Shown here: positions 36,222-45,052 of the stretch, in pieces
Position numbering within the stretch: the stretch's first letter is position 1
Layout: every line of letters begins with the position of its first letter
From: Campylobacteraceae bacterium
GTDB lineage: Bacteria; Campylobacterota; Campylobacteria; Campylobacterales; Sulfurovaceae
DNA: 64,000 nt
Direction: 5' to 3'
Assembly (NCBI GenBank): GCA_027081065.1
Contig: JALWLW010000008.1
Location: 2,709 to 66,708, forward strand
Made by a program: the position numbers and the translations under genes
The notes under the pieces: generated by a model
Seen by the model: only the letters and a program-made list of their open reading frames with translations
Databases searched by the model: none
Told to the model about the DNA's origin: nothing

Positions 36222-36788
36222 ATGGCAAATATCTTACTACCCCTAGCAAAAGGTTTTGAAGAAGTAGAGGCAGTTTCACTAATCGATGTATTAAGACGTG
36301 GAGGAATTGAAGTTCGTCTTGCTCATCTGGATGGTGACATGGATACCAACTTAGTACTAGGAGCAAATGGCATTACTATTCAAGCTGACACTTCTATTGC
36401 AAATGTCATCGAAGAAGATTTCGACATGATACTTCTTCCTGGTGGATGGGATGGAACATATGCCCTAGCAGAAAATGAAACCGTACAAAAACTCTTAAAA
36501 ATATTTCAAGCCAAAGGAAAAATGATTGGTTCAATCTGTGCTGCAGCTTATGCTCTTAAAAAAGCAGGTGTTCTAACCAATAACTATACCTGCTACCCAG
36601 GGGCAAAAGATGAAGTCAACCATGAAGGGTACAGAGATGACAAAGCTGTCGTTATTGACGGAAACATCATGACTTCAAAAGGACCTGGAACAGCTCTATG
36701 TTTTGGTCTTGAAATTCTAAAACACTTCTTAGGCATTGAGACCTATCAAGCTGTTAAAGAGGGGATGCTTTTAGATTTTTGTAATTAA
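36222..36788 (+). CDS. DJ-1/PfpI family protein (ThiJ/YajL-like)
   Basis: 188 residues, glutamine-amidotransferase-like fold. The nucleophile-elbow cysteine is in GSICAAAYALKKAGVL and the conserved Glu in FEEVEAVSLID. Similar to YajL/DJ-1, proposed to act in oxidative or glycation stress; the exact reaction is debated. AAAGGACT precedes the ATG. It converges on and overlaps by 4 bases the HMA gene. Confidence 0.9.
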   Translation: MANILLPLAKGFEEVEAVSLIDVLRRGGIEVRLAHLDGDMDTNLVLGANGITIQADTSIANVIEEDFDMILLPGGWDGTYALAENETVQKLLKIFQAKGKMIGSICAAAYALKKAGVLTNNYTCYPGAKDEVNHEGYRDDKAVVIDGNIMTSKGPGTALCFGLEILKHFLGIETYQAVKEGMLLDFCN

Positions 36789-37066
36789 GAGTCTATCTTC
36801 CCAATAGCACAAGAGACAAAACTCTTAGCCGTAGTGCCAACCGTTTGAAAAGTACTAAGTTCATCCGTAGTTAAGGGGTAACCCAAAGAGCGAAGCTTTA
36901 GTTTTAAAGCTTCCATTTGTCCCTCTTCTATCTCCAAAGTAATCTCTCTTGGTTCAACTTCTAAATTTACTTCAACTTCTCCAAACTCTTCTAAAAGAGA
37001 TTTTTTCAAAGTACCAGCACAACCACCACACTTTACATTTTTAACTTCAAATGTTTGTTTCATCAT
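36785..37066 (-). CDS. Heavy-metal-associated domain protein
   Basis: 93 residues. An HMA fold with the metal-binding CxxC in VKNVKCGGCAGTL (Cys13, Cys16), followed by a ~25-residue C-terminal extension containing one more Cys (FVSCAIGK). It probably binds Cu(I) or another soft metal as a chaperone; no P-type ATPase lies nearby. AAAGGAT precedes the start; a second ATG is one codon downstream. Confidence 0.8.
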   Translation of the reverse strand: MMKQTFEVKNVKCGGCAGTLKKSLLEEFGEVEVNLEVEPREITLEIEEGQMEALKLKLRSLGYPLTTDELSTFQTVGTTAKSFVSCAIGKIDS

Positions 37067-37108
37067 TTATCCTTTGTGAAATTAAAGTCAATATGTTAAA
37101 CTCTAATT

Positions 37109-37450
37109 ATGAAAATAACTTTATACATTCTAACACTTCTAGCCATAATTATTACTTTAAGCATAGGTATTCAAAAATCATTAGCCTTAAGCTACATTAG
37201 CTTTTCACTCTTACCCTATATTATTACACTTTATATTATAAAAATCTCTAAACACAATACAGCAAAAAATACTGCTTACTCAACAGCTATATTTATAGTC
37301 TCTGTAGGACTTTACTTCTTACTAGATACAACTTATATGGAGCGAAATTTAGAATATAAATTCTCATTTTTATTCATACCTCTTTGGCAATTGACCATGT
37401 TAGTTGTTGCTGGTTTTGTGGTTTATTTAAGTAATGACCCTAGAAAATAA
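37109..37450 (+). CDS. Hypothetical small membrane protein
   Basis: 113 residues with four hydrophobic helices (about 4-20, 28-47, 55-76 and 90-108). Not recognised. The end overlaps the following gene's start by 17 bases. No distinct ribosome site is visible, so translation may begin at this ATG with weak initiation. Confidence 0.55.
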   Translation: MKITLYILTLLAIIITLSIGIQKSLALSYISFSLLPYIITLYIIKISKHNTAKNTAYSTAIFIVSVGLYFLLDTTYMERNLEYKFSFLFIPLWQLTMLVVAGFVVYLSNDPRK

Positions 37451-37718
37451 ATTCAAAACCCTATGCCACAACTTCTCAAAAGAGACCACACTCATCTCTC
37501 AACTATGGAAAGAGATAGAAACAGCTCATAAGCAAAAGCATCGACATGTACGTAAGGAGTATGCTTTCTATGATGATCTAACTTATTTTAATGGGCGTAA
37601 AAAGGTCTTAAGCTTGTTTTTAGACAAAGAGCAAATCTACAAGAGTCAATACTTTTATAACAAATATGAGAAACAAGCAAGAGTCAATATATTAATAGAG
37701 TATAATTCGTTCAACTAA
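37434..37718 (+). pseudogene. Internally deleted HD-family (COG4339-like) protein gene
   Basis: 94 residues with an open frame. The first ~38 residues (LISQLWKEIETAHKQKHRH) resemble the N-terminus, and the rest (VRKEYAFYDDLTYFNGRKKVL...KYEKQAR) the C-terminus, of predicted HD-superfamily proteins of about 200 residues. The middle ~110 residues that should carry the His and Asp metal ligands are missing, with an apparent join near residues 37-39. The product, if made, cannot have the HD active site. The family match is from memory. Confidence 0.55.
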
Positions 37719-37733
37719 ACACAAAGGAAGTCC

Positions 37734-38222
37734 ATGTGTGACTTTAACAATTTAAGTGATGAGGATAAACTTCATTTTCATACTCTTTTAATGACTGCTG
37801 CAAACAACTATGGAGGAAAGAACTTCTTTCTTCAACTCATTGAAGCACTAAGAGATGCCTCTCCTCATCCACTCACTTCACGACATCAAGATTTTTTATT
37901 TGACTTAGGTAATATTCGTTGGGGTAAAACCATTTTTAATGACAAAGTTCAACTCATTAAAGAGACACGAATAAATCGAAGTCAAGAAAAGAGTTTTCTA
38001 CCAAGTGAAGATGATAAAAAATACAAAAAAATTCTTAACCTCATTCGTACACTAGACCCCATCACTTTTTCCGTACGTCCAAGCCTTAGAGATGATGGTG
38101 AGGGATTTGACTTTAAAGCTTTTGAAACAAATGAAGCCAAAGAAGTCAAGTTGACCCCTCTTTTTGAAGCACTCTTTTTCTGCTCTATAGAGACAGTAAA
38201 AAAAATACTTAACTACAAATAG
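37734..38222 (+). CDS. Hypothetical protein
   Basis: 162 residues, soluble, no membrane segment or signal, not recognised. N-terminal CDFNNLSDEDKLHFHTLLMTAANNYGG is helical; the C-terminal ~50 residues (ITFSVRPSLRDDGEGFDFKAF) look like a beta segment. AAAGGAAG precedes the ATG. It lies 15 bases after the deleted HD gene and overlaps the convergent gene by 10 bases. Confidence 0.55.
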   Translation: MCDFNNLSDEDKLHFHTLLMTAANNYGGKNFFLQLIEALRDASPHPLTSRHQDFLFDLGNIRWGKTIFNDKVQLIKETRINRSQEKSFLPSEDDKKYKKILNLIRTLDPITFSVRPSLRDDGEGFDFKAFETNEAKEVKLTPLFEALFFCSIETVKKILNYK

Positions 38223-38464
38223 TTAACACCTATATATATCTCTGCTTCATCTTCTGAGATATATTTTTCAAAATCACTACTAAAGGAGCGACGCTCATCA
38301 ATGCTCTCATCTTCAAAATATGCCAAAATTCTACGCCATGTCTCTAGACTCGCTTCGGGACGTTTACCTTTGACAGGAAATATTAAATAAAACCCCTCTT
38401 CTAAAATAGTTCTATCTTCTATTGTCACTTTTGATTTTAACTCAACTCTTTTTATATTTGGCAT
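38213..38464 (-). CDS. Hypothetical protein downstream of the thiopurine-methyltransferase-like gene
   Basis: 83 residues from the ATG giving MPNIKRVEL, which shares one base (TAATG) with the upstream stop, implying coupled translation. Soluble, not recognised; YLIFPVKGKRPEASLETWRRILAYFED suggests a small alpha-beta fold. An alternative start at 38479 would lie inside the upstream gene. Confidence 0.55.
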   Translation of the reverse strand: MPNIKRVELKSKVTIEDRTILEEGFYLIFPVKGKRPEASLETWRRILAYFEDESIDERRSFSSDFEKYISEDEAEIYIGVNYL

Positions 38465-39099
38465 TATGTTAGCAACCACACAACATCAGAAGCAGGAATT
38501 TTTCCTTTAAATCCTCCTTGAATTTCTCTTCGGCTTAAAAGCTCTAAAGTATAATATTCAGCATAATGATCTCTGACTTCTTCTTCATCCACAGAATATG
38601 GTGTACGGTTCATTAACGACTGGTCATACTCAACAGTTATAAGCAGTTGAGGAGCATTATTACTAATCGCTCTTAAATGTGCTGTATACTTTTCTCTTAC
38701 CGTTTTAGTTAGAGCAACAATCGCTGCACGGTCATAAATAGCGTCTATTTTACCCAACATTTCAGCTGTAACTTCAAAAATATCACCTACAAATACGGTG
38801 ATGTTCTTAGCACGATAGACTATAAGCTCTCCAAGTTTTGAAACCTCTGAGCTAACTCCAAGCTCCTCAAAGAGTTCTTTAACAGCCACTTCACTAAGTT
38901 CAATACCGACAACACCATAACCTTCTGCTAATAACCATGAAATGTCAATAGTTTTTCCACATAAAGGAACTAAAACCTTACTACCACTCTGTAAATTTAA
39001 TTTTTCAAAATATTGTTTTAATAAAAAACTCACTTCTACTTGATTAAAGCCTATTTCTCGGTTTTTCCATCGTTCTAACCATAGTTTATTTTCGTTCAT
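38464..39099 (-). CDS. tpm: Thiopurine S-methyltransferase-family protein
   Basis: 211 residues from the chosen ATG (MNENKLWLERW), with GGAGAT 6 bases upstream. The TPMT fold shows WLERWKNREIGFNQ, VLVPLCGKTIDISWL (SAM-binding motif I), GIELSEVAV and the IDAIYDRAAIVAL motif. Bacterial Tpm methylates selenium or tellurium compounds or thiopurines; the substrate here is not known. It is coupled to the 83-residue gene. Confidence 0.85.
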   Translation of the reverse strand: MNENKLWLERWKNREIGFNQVEVSFLLKQYFEKLNLQSGSKVLVPLCGKTIDISWLLAEGYGVVGIELSEVAVKELFEELGVSSEVSKLGELIVYRAKNITVFVGDIFEVTAEMLGKIDAIYDRAAIVALTKTVREKYTAHLRAISNNAPQLLITVEYDQSLMNRTPYSVDEEEVRDHYAEYYTLELLSRREIQGGFKGKIPASDVVWLLT

Positions 39100-39227
39100 T
39101 TTTATCTCCATTACTATTAGTAACTACACCTATATATCCCCTTATAACTTACTTTACGACATAGCTATAAGTTCAATTTTACTATACAATATAAATCATG
39201 AAGCTTGAATTATTTAAGGAGTATTAG

Positions 39228-39626
39228 ATGCTTAAAAACCTTGAAAATCTTATTGTTCTCTATGTTGAGGATGACAAGTTTACACGTCATCTTATTAAAC
39301 AAGCTTTACAAAGTATTGTCCATAAAGTCTATTTAGCAAAAAATGGTATAGAAGGGTTAAAACTTTATGAACTTACTTCACCCCATATTGTATTAACGGA
39401 TAGATACATGCCTCATATGGGTGGCATTGAAATGTCTCAAAAAATTAAACTATTAAGACCAGAGCAACCCATTGGACTTTTTACTGGAGATGCAGAGCAA
39501 CCCAAAATACAAAGTTCAGAAATTGATGCCTATTTAACTAAACCTTTAAATAGAAAAGAATTTCTAAATACCTTAGAATATTTAGCCTCACTTGCCTTGT
39601 TCAATGAATCTTGCGAAATAATGTAA
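39228..39626 (+). CDS. Single-domain response regulator (CheY-like)
   Basis: 132 residues, receiver domain only. The acidic pair and phospho-acceptor are in LIVLYVEDDKF and HIVLTDRYMPHMGG (Asp at about 58); the conserved Lys is in YLTKPLNRKEF. No kinase is nearby, so its partner is unknown. TAAGGAG is at 39215-39221. Confidence 0.85.
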   Translation: MLKNLENLIVLYVEDDKFTRHLIKQALQSIVHKVYLAKNGIEGLKLYELTSPHIVLTDRYMPHMGGIEMSQKIKLLRPEQPIGLFTGDAEQPKIQSSEIDAYLTKPLNRKEFLNTLEYLASLALFNESCEIM

Positions 39627-39666
39627 AAAAGTGATAAAAATAGTTAAATAAAAGTTATAAATAAAG

Positions 39667-39672
39667 TATAAT
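39667..39672 (+). promoter_or_regulatory. Candidate -10 box of the M48 peptidase gene
   Basis: TATAAT at 39667-39672, 43 bases before the ATG at 39715, with AAAGGATGG as ribosome site. The preceding ~70 bases are A/T-rich, as for Campylobacterota promoters. Confidence 0.5.
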
Positions 39673-39714
39673 ATTTACAATGTTTGTTATTATTAAATAA
39701 TTAAAGGATGGAAA

Positions 39715-40614
39715 ATGAAAATAATAAAACTCTCAACAGTATCTCTATTACTCTTGTCAATGAATATGAGTTTACATGCAGATAAATCTTCTATGTGGGA
39801 CATGTTCTCATCTCCAATGGAACAGATGGATAAAATGAAAGACATGATGCCAGACATGGATAAAATGGAAGATATGATGCCCATGGATAATATGCCTATC
39901 ATCGATGAGATGATGGATGAAATGAAAAAGAATACAGGAACAAAATCTATCATGGGTGATGCTGCTGCTGATATGTCAAAGTCAACCACTGTAACTGATG
40001 AAGAATTAAAGAAAATAGCTGAAGAAGATATTGCTAAAATGGATAAAGACAATGACATTGTCACTGACCAGTATCATACCGATTTACAAAATGTGATGAA
40101 AAAAATAAAACTTCCAGCTGGAATGAAGCTAGATGTTAAGGTTTATTGGAGTCCATTTTTATACATCTTCAGCCGTTCCAATGGTTCTATTCGTGTAAAC
40201 CATGGGGTTATTGAAAAGCTTAATGACAATGAACTACTCTTTATAATGGCTCATGAAGTGGGTCACCTTATCCATGAAGACTTTAAAAAATCTTACCGAA
40301 AAGAACATGCCATGTATGCCTTTGAAAAAATGTTAAATATGGGTGGAGATTCTATGGGTGGTATGTCCAATGGTATTCTAGCTTCAGTTACTTCAGATAT
40401 GAGAAAATCTCGTTTTCAAAAAACTGAAGAACTCAATGCTGATGAATTTGCAATGAAAGTTCTAAAAGAGAATAATGTTCCAAGAGAAGCAGCTGTGGAT
40501 GCATTGGAACTCTTACAGTACCTACAAGCTCCTATTTTACAGATGCACCCAACAGGTCATGAGCGTATAAAAAATGTTGAGGACAATTACGCTAAAAACT
40601 CAAGTAAACTCTAA
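39715..40614 (+). CDS. Periplasmic M48 metallopeptidase with Met-rich N-terminal segment
   Basis: 299 residues with a signal peptide (about 1-22, ending LHA). The zinc motif HEVGH is at 180-184 and the third ligand in EELNAD (Glu239). The mature N-terminus (27-72) has 16 methionines in ~46 residues in repeated MDKMxDMMP blocks, unlike usual M48 enzymes. M48 BepA-type members handle outer-membrane proteins. The 3' end overlaps the convergent flavoprotein gene by 4 bases. Confidence 0.85.
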   Translation: MKIIKLSTVSLLLLSMNMSLHADKSSMWDMFSSPMEQMDKMKDMMPDMDKMEDMMPMDNMPIIDEMMDEMKKNTGTKSIMGDAAADMSKSTTVTDEELKKIAEEDIAKMDKDNDIVTDQYHTDLQNVMKKIKLPAGMKLDVKVYWSPFLYIFSRSNGSIRVNHGVIEKLNDNELLFIMAHEVGHLIHEDFKKSYRKEHAMYAFEKMLNMGGDSMGGMSNGILASVTSDMRKSRFQKTEELNADEFAMKVLKENNVPREAAVDALELLQYLQAPILQMHPTGHERIKNVEDNYAKNSSKL

Positions 40615-41312
40615 CTTTTTTCAACCTTGGTTTTCAACCAAGGTCGTGATTCAAACTCTACCTCAAAAGCATCTCCACCTTTCGTCCCTTTAGGAAACTT
40701 CTTTAACACTTCAGCCTCTTTAACTTTCTCTAAAATCGGAATATGTAAAGAACAATGAATATAAGCTTCTTCAACTTCTACCAACACATATGAAACGGTT
40801 TTAAATTGCATTTTATGTGCTTTTAATTTTTCAGCCAAGCCTTCAAAACCATTTAACACTTCATCCATAGATTCTTTACGAATAATTTTAGCTTTTCCAT
40901 TCACATGTAAACCCACTTTCGTCTCAAAAAAATCTATAAAGAGTAGCCCAATATTTGGATTTTCAGAGATGTTTCCCATACTTGCCATAACCCCATTACC
41001 TTTGTATTCAGGGTAAATAAGATGATGCTCATCTACCACCATCACAAACCCAGCCTCTCCAAAACGAAAAGAGGCATCACACTCACCATGACCATCTGCT
41101 GTTGAGATAAACATCATCTCTTGTTTCCTAATAAACTCTTGCATTAAGCAAGAAAGATGTGTGAGTACCTGTTTGTTATAAAAGCGTAAAGCATCAGCTA
41201 TTGTATTAAACTCTTTTTGAAGTTGCTTTTCACCTACTGAACCAGGAAGTGAAGTATTTATCATTTTGATATTTTTAAAAAAAAAGTCTTTTAATCTTTG
41301 TATAAATTTCAT
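40611..41312 (-). CDS. Pyridoxamine 5'-phosphate oxidase-family flavoprotein
   Basis: 233 residues. The split-barrel FMN-binding fold is indicated by EMMFISTADGHGECDASFRFGEAGFVMVVDEHHLIYPEYKGNG-type sequence (about 70-115) and PNIGLLFIDF later. The ~65-residue N-terminal helical part is longer than usual. It probably binds FMN and reduces an unknown substrate. Confidence 0.82.
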   Translation of the reverse strand: MKFIQRLKDFFFKNIKMINTSLPGSVGEKQLQKEFNTIADALRFYNKQVLTHLSCLMQEFIRKQEMMFISTADGHGECDASFRFGEAGFVMVVDEHHLIYPEYKGNGVMASMGNISENPNIGLLFIDFFETKVGLHVNGKAKIIRKESMDEVLNGFEGLAEKLKAHKMQFKTVSYVLVEVEEAYIHCSLHIPILEKVKEAEVLKKFPKGTKGGDAFEVEFESRPWLKTKVEKS

Positions 41313-41475
41313 TCTATTATCGTCCTATTACTAAAGTAGAAAGCCTTTAAATTATTTTGGCATGGTAACATATTTATTAATTTTTTATCCATATTCAAAC
41401 AAGCAAGAAAAAAATATCATTAGCTTATCTAATATTCATAAATTAATCGTTAGAATGAAAGAAAAGGTATCCACC

Positions 41476-42094
41476 ATGAATTTAAAAAAATAATAATACT
41501 CATCCTCCCATTTTTCATCCCTGCTTGTGGAAATAAAGCACCAAGTTATTACACTGAACAAGACATAAAATAGATAGAAACCGTTACAAAAAAGTATAAA
41601 GGTGGGATTCCTAAATATGCCTTAATCGTCATAAAATTAGAACAATTTCAAATTTTTTAAAAGCAAAAAAACGTGTTCGTATTACCCTTATAGATGCTCA
41701 AGCTTTCAATATTCATGAAAATATTACACCTGTAAACAAAGAAACAGAAACAGTTTTTTCAAGTAATGTTGCTTCAACACAAGGACTTCTATGTGAAAGA
41801 ACTTATAAGGGTGGGACATTAAATGTTTATGCTTATACCAAAAAAGATGAGACTTTAAATCTCAATCAAATTATATTTGATGACTTTGTTCAACCTGAAG
41901 AGTCCGTACTTTTAGTAAAAATCACAGGGTACGAAATAGATAGAAGTAGTAAATACACTATCTTTGAAAATACAACCGGTTCAAAAGATTCTATGGGAGA
42001 GAGTGTCAACAGTATCAATCTTGAAAATGGTATTTATCCAGTATCAGCTGAAGATTGGTCAGGACACATTAAAGTTGAAGTTTTAGAGATGTAG
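41476..42094 (+). pseudogene. Broken lipoprotein gene (frameshifts and stop)
   Basis: Begins at an ATG after AAAAGGT. If one A is added to the A7 run just after it, the frame reads MNLKKIIILILPFFIPACG, a lipoprotein signal with a lipobox cysteine. That frame is then cut by a TAG about 16 codons on, continues to a TAA at 41658-41660, and a second frame open from 41615 continues for 160 codons to 42094 without a start codon (RVRITLIDAQAFNIHEN... VEVLEM). Three separate lesions are needed to join it, so it is a decayed gene of unknown function. Some of them could be sequencing errors. Confidence 0.6.
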
Positions 42095-42098
42095 TTTT

Positions 42099-42155
42099 AA
42101 GAGTACCAAAATGATGTCTTATAATTTTATATTATTGACAGCTTTTGATACTCTT
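42099..42155. repeat. Inverted repeat between pseudogene and the next gene
   Basis: AAGAGTACCAAAA (42099-42111) and TTTTGATACTCTT (42143-42155) pair over 13 bp with one G-T mismatch and a 31-base loop. It lies between convergent transcription units, so it may act as a bidirectional terminator; no tight U-run is seen. Confidence 0.5.
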
Positions 42156-42170
42156 AATGTAGCTTATTCT

Positions 42171-42779
42171 TTACATCCTATCGAAATGATAAATAGAATG
42201 TTTCTTACGTAATTTTTTATCTTTCCAAGCCAAATAAGAGGCTTTTAAATGGTCTTCTTCATCTGAAAGTTCAAATATCATTTTATGTATGTGGTCTTCA
42301 GCTGAATTACAAAGCTCAGTACTCATATCACAGTCAAAGACAAATTTATTTTTAGTAGTCTCTTCAAGATTTAACAAAAATTCTGGTTGATTTTGTTTTG
42401 CACAATAGTGTGTTGCTTTAAGTGTTGTACATTTTGTGTATGAATCGCAATGATACATGGTTACCATAGACTTTAATGTATTTGGCAATAATACTTCTTC
42501 CAGTGTTGCCCCACGTCCTATCACTTTGTATTGTGTCCCTACAGCTTCATCATCTCCTACCAAATGAACAATCGCTTTATTTTTGTGTGCACCTGTGGTA
42601 TCAATCTGTTTTTCCTCTTCAGATAAGTACCATTTATCAGACAAAATAAAACTCATTCGTTTATAAACATCCATCGCTGTCATTTTATTTTCTTCTATTT
42701 TTTTTAACTCTTCTTTAGCTTGAACAGCTGTAAATGCCATTCCTGCAATCACTGTCAAAAACAATAATAGTTTTTTCAT
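42171..42779 (-). CDS. Hypothetical secreted protein
   Basis: 202 residues with a signal peptide (about 1-21, ending VQA). Mature part is soluble and polar with several Cys (CDSYTKCTTLKATHYC, FDCDMSTELC), suggesting disulfides in the periplasm. Not recognised. Confidence 0.65.
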   Translation of the reverse strand: MKKLLLFLTVIAGMAFTAVQAKEELKKIEENKMTAMDVYKRMSFILSDKWYLSEEEKQIDTTGAHKNKAIVHLVGDDEAVGTQYKVIGRGATLEEVLLPNTLKSMVTMYHCDSYTKCTTLKATHYCAKQNQPEFLLNLEETTKNKFVFDCDMSTELCNSAEDHIHKMIFELSDEEDHLKASYLAWKDKKLRKKHSIYHFDRM

Positions 42780-42854
42780 TAGTTTTCCTTATTTGTTATA
42801 TATATTTTAATTATAACCCAAAAAATACTAAGGCAAAGCTTGATTTTGCATATT

Positions 42855-43295
42855 TTACAATTCAAAAGACATAGGCTGATACTTTACACCTAGGCTCTCT
42901 TGCTGTTCTTCTGAATTTATAAAACCCAACTTATGATAAAAATCTATAGAATAAAGTGAAGCATTCACAGTAAATTTTTTACTTGGAGATTCATCTAAAA
43001 CGACTTCCCATAACTTCTTAGCAATACCTTTTTTATGAAAATTTTCCTCCACAAAAAGATGATAAATATGACTACTATTTACTAAGGAGATATAGGCAAC
43101 TATTTTATTGTCTTCTTCATAAACCAAAGTTGTAAACCATGTTTCATTACTTATGCTCTTCTCAAAAGCTTCAATTGAAAATGATTTTTTAAAAGTCTCA
43201 TTTAAAGATTTATCTGAAATATATTTAAACAAAGAAGAGACCAATTTAAAAAGAGCTTCTGCATCACTAACTTTAGCTAGTCGTATGTTATTCAT
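42855..43295 (-). CDS. GNAT-family N-acetyltransferase
   Basis: 146 residues from the ATG giving MNNIRLAKVSDAEAL; the CoA-binding region is at FVEENFHKKGIAKKLWE (Q/RxxGxG/A motif variant) and LGFINSEEQ ends the fold. The start overlaps the upstream gene by 8 bases; earlier starts would lie deep inside that gene. Substrate unknown. Confidence 0.78.
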   Translation of the reverse strand: MNNIRLAKVSDAEALFKLVSSLFKYISDKSLNETFKKSFSIEAFEKSISNETWFTTLVYEEDNKIVAYISLVNSSHIYHLFVEENFHKKGIAKKLWEVVLDESPSKKFTVNASLYSIDFYHKLGFINSEEQQESLGVKYQPMSFEL

Positions 43296-43560
43296 CTTCA
43301 AGCCCTGATTCAAAACGACGCATTTTTTTTCCATCATCACTATACATATCAACCCCTTTAAAAGTATATTCTTCAGACATCCCTGAAGCATGGCGTAACT
43401 TATAATAAGAGGGTCGGTTACGCTTTAAACAAAGGGCTAACATCTTTTCAACCTGTTCGTCTGTTGGGATAAACTCTTGTTTTTTTGCATCAATAAAAAG
43501 CATTTTTTTTAGTTTGTTTTTTAATTTACTGATTGTTTCTTCACTATATTTATACTCCAT
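43288..43560 (-). CDS. Hypothetical small protein
   Basis: 90 residues, charged and soluble; not recognised. Basic helical N-terminus (MEYKYSEETISKLKNKLKK) then a C-terminal part with YTFKGVDMYSDDGKKMRRFESG. It is coupled by an 8-base overlap to the GNAT gene downstream, suggesting that the two work together. Confidence 0.5.
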   Translation of the reverse strand: MEYKYSEETISKLKNKLKKMLFIDAKKQEFIPTDEQVEKMLALCLKRNRPSYYKLRHASGMSEEYTFKGVDMYSDDGKKMRRFESGLEDE

Positions 43561-43628
43561 AATACTCCTCTAAATAATCTAAATAAAAAGCTTTTAATTT
43601 AAAAGGTTTTTATTTTATTATACAAAGT

Positions 43629-44228
43629 TTAAACCAAAGGAATAGACCATTTTCGATAATAAGCAATAACGCGAATACTAACAGCTACTACAAAAACCAA
43701 AGTCATTGTATAAAAATTATTCCATGCAAAAATATGAAGCAGATACATTAAGCCTCCTACTAATAATGAAACTGTTCCATAAAAACCTGTTTTAAAAACA
43801 AATGGCACTTCATTAATGATAATATCTCTTGTAATCCCTCCTCCTACAGCTGTAATAAATGAGAGTATAAGAACCCCTGTTAAATTTAACGATGCCTCAA
43901 GAGCGATTAATGCTCCTGTAATACTAAATGAGACCAAACCAATGGAGTCACTCACAATAAAAAATGCCCTATTCTCAATGCTTTGACGTTTATGAAATTT
44001 AAAAAGGATGAGTACTACCATAACAGCAATAACAATAAGCCCAGGTAAAGAGTGGATGAAAACATAAGGAGTTCTGTCAACCATGATATCCCGAATCACT
44101 CCTCCTCCAAAAGCTGTTAAAAAAACAGAGATAAGTACCCCTAAAAAATCTAACTTTACTCGTACTCCCACAAAAAAACCACTTATAGCAAAAGCAATTA
44201 TACCAATGTAATCTGCTACTTCAAACAT
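43629..44228 (-). CDS. TRIC/UPF0126-family channel (YadS-like)
   Basis: 199 residues with about seven membrane helices. Two similar halves each contain GGGVxRDI- or GGGITRDI-type motifs (about 42-48 and 125-131), the hallmark of UPF0126/TRIC proteins; the family includes cation channels. The substrate is not established for this branch. It lies 17 bases after the flavoprotein gene. Confidence 0.87.
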   Translation of the reverse strand: MFEVADYIGIIAFAISGFFVGVRVKLDFLGVLISVFLTAFGGGVIRDIMVDRTPYVFIHSLPGLIVIAVMVVLILFKFHKRQSIENRAFFIVSDSIGLVSFSITGALIALEASLNLTGVLILSFITAVGGGITRDIIINEVPFVFKTGFYGTVSLLVGGLMYLLHIFAWNNFYTMTLVFVVAVSIRVIAYYRKWSIPLV

Positions 44229-44245
44229 CCTATCTTATTCGCTTA

Positions 44246-44797
44246 CTATTTACTGCGTTCTAAGATATTTGTTTTTACACCATTAAGTGTCTCAACATTA
44301 TTTTCTTGCCAATACGCTTTAATGCCCTCTTCACCTTTTTTTTCTACCCACTTTTTAAGTGTCTCTCGTTCACCTACATATGTATATTGAGGTACAGCAT
44401 AACCACAAGAAGTTAAAAGGAGTTCAACATTAAGCTTAAATATTTGTCTAGCTCCCTCTTTAAAAGAGAAATGAGAAAGTAACGCTTCCCACGATTCATC
44501 AGCATTATGAAACACTTCAGCTGTTCCATAAAGTTTCATAATCATGGGTGCTTTGTCGTAAGAGTTAAACATAATTGTCATACGTCCATTTTCTTGAACA
44601 TGAGCTGATGTTTCATTTCCTGAACCTGTATAATTAACCCATATAACTGTTTTTTCATCTAAAATTTTAAGAGAATCCATCCCTTTAGGAGAAACGTTAA
44701 TAAACCCATCAGCCCCTGCTGAACCAACAACAAACATTTTTTGCTTAGCAATAAATGCTTTATGTTCTTCATTAATATTTTCAAATTTTACTGCCAT
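44246..44797 (-). CDS. Pyridoxamine 5'-phosphate oxidase-related FMN-binding protein
   Basis: 183 residues. KAFIAKQKMFVVGSAGADGFINVSPKG (about 12-38) and the GSGNETSAHVQENGRMTIMF segment are typical of the split-barrel flavin-binding group. Cytoplasmic. It shares the broad family with the 233-residue protein at 40611, but they are not close copies. Confidence 0.85.
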   Translation of the reverse strand: MAVKFENINEEHKAFIAKQKMFVVGSAGADGFINVSPKGMDSLKILDEKTVIWVNYTGSGNETSAHVQENGRMTIMFNSYDKAPMIMKLYGTAEVFHNADESWEALLSHFSFKEGARQIFKLNVELLLTSCGYAVPQYTYVGERETLKKWVEKKGEEGIKAYWQENNVETLNGVKTNILERSK

Positions 44798-45016
44798 ATT
44801 AAAGTCCTCTATCTCTTATTTATTTTAAAACTTTAGCGTACTTCACTACTAGTGTCAAGAGCGCTAGACTCTTTGATAGAAATTTAGAATAAACAAAATA
44901 TCTGATATTTTAAAGCATTTCAACTTTTAGAAACATATTAACTCTCTTTATGATACACCCTAAAGAAAGTTAGAACAAATAAACCCAGCTTAAAATCCTC
45001 TTCATATAAGTTTAAC

Positions 45017-45022
45017 TATAAT
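45017..45022 (+). promoter_or_regulatory. Candidate -10 box of the desaturase gene
   Basis: TATAAT at 45017-45022, 31 bases before the ATG at 45053, followed by AGGAAA. The divergent region 44798-45052 has no gene. Confidence 0.5.
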
Positions 45023-45052
45023 CGTAAATTATTCAAAATATCAGGAAATTAA

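Noticed and set aside
44841..44880. Imperfect hairpin TCAAGAG...CTCTTTGA as an operator
   Set aside because: The stem needs a bulge, and its position far from either promoter start gives no support.
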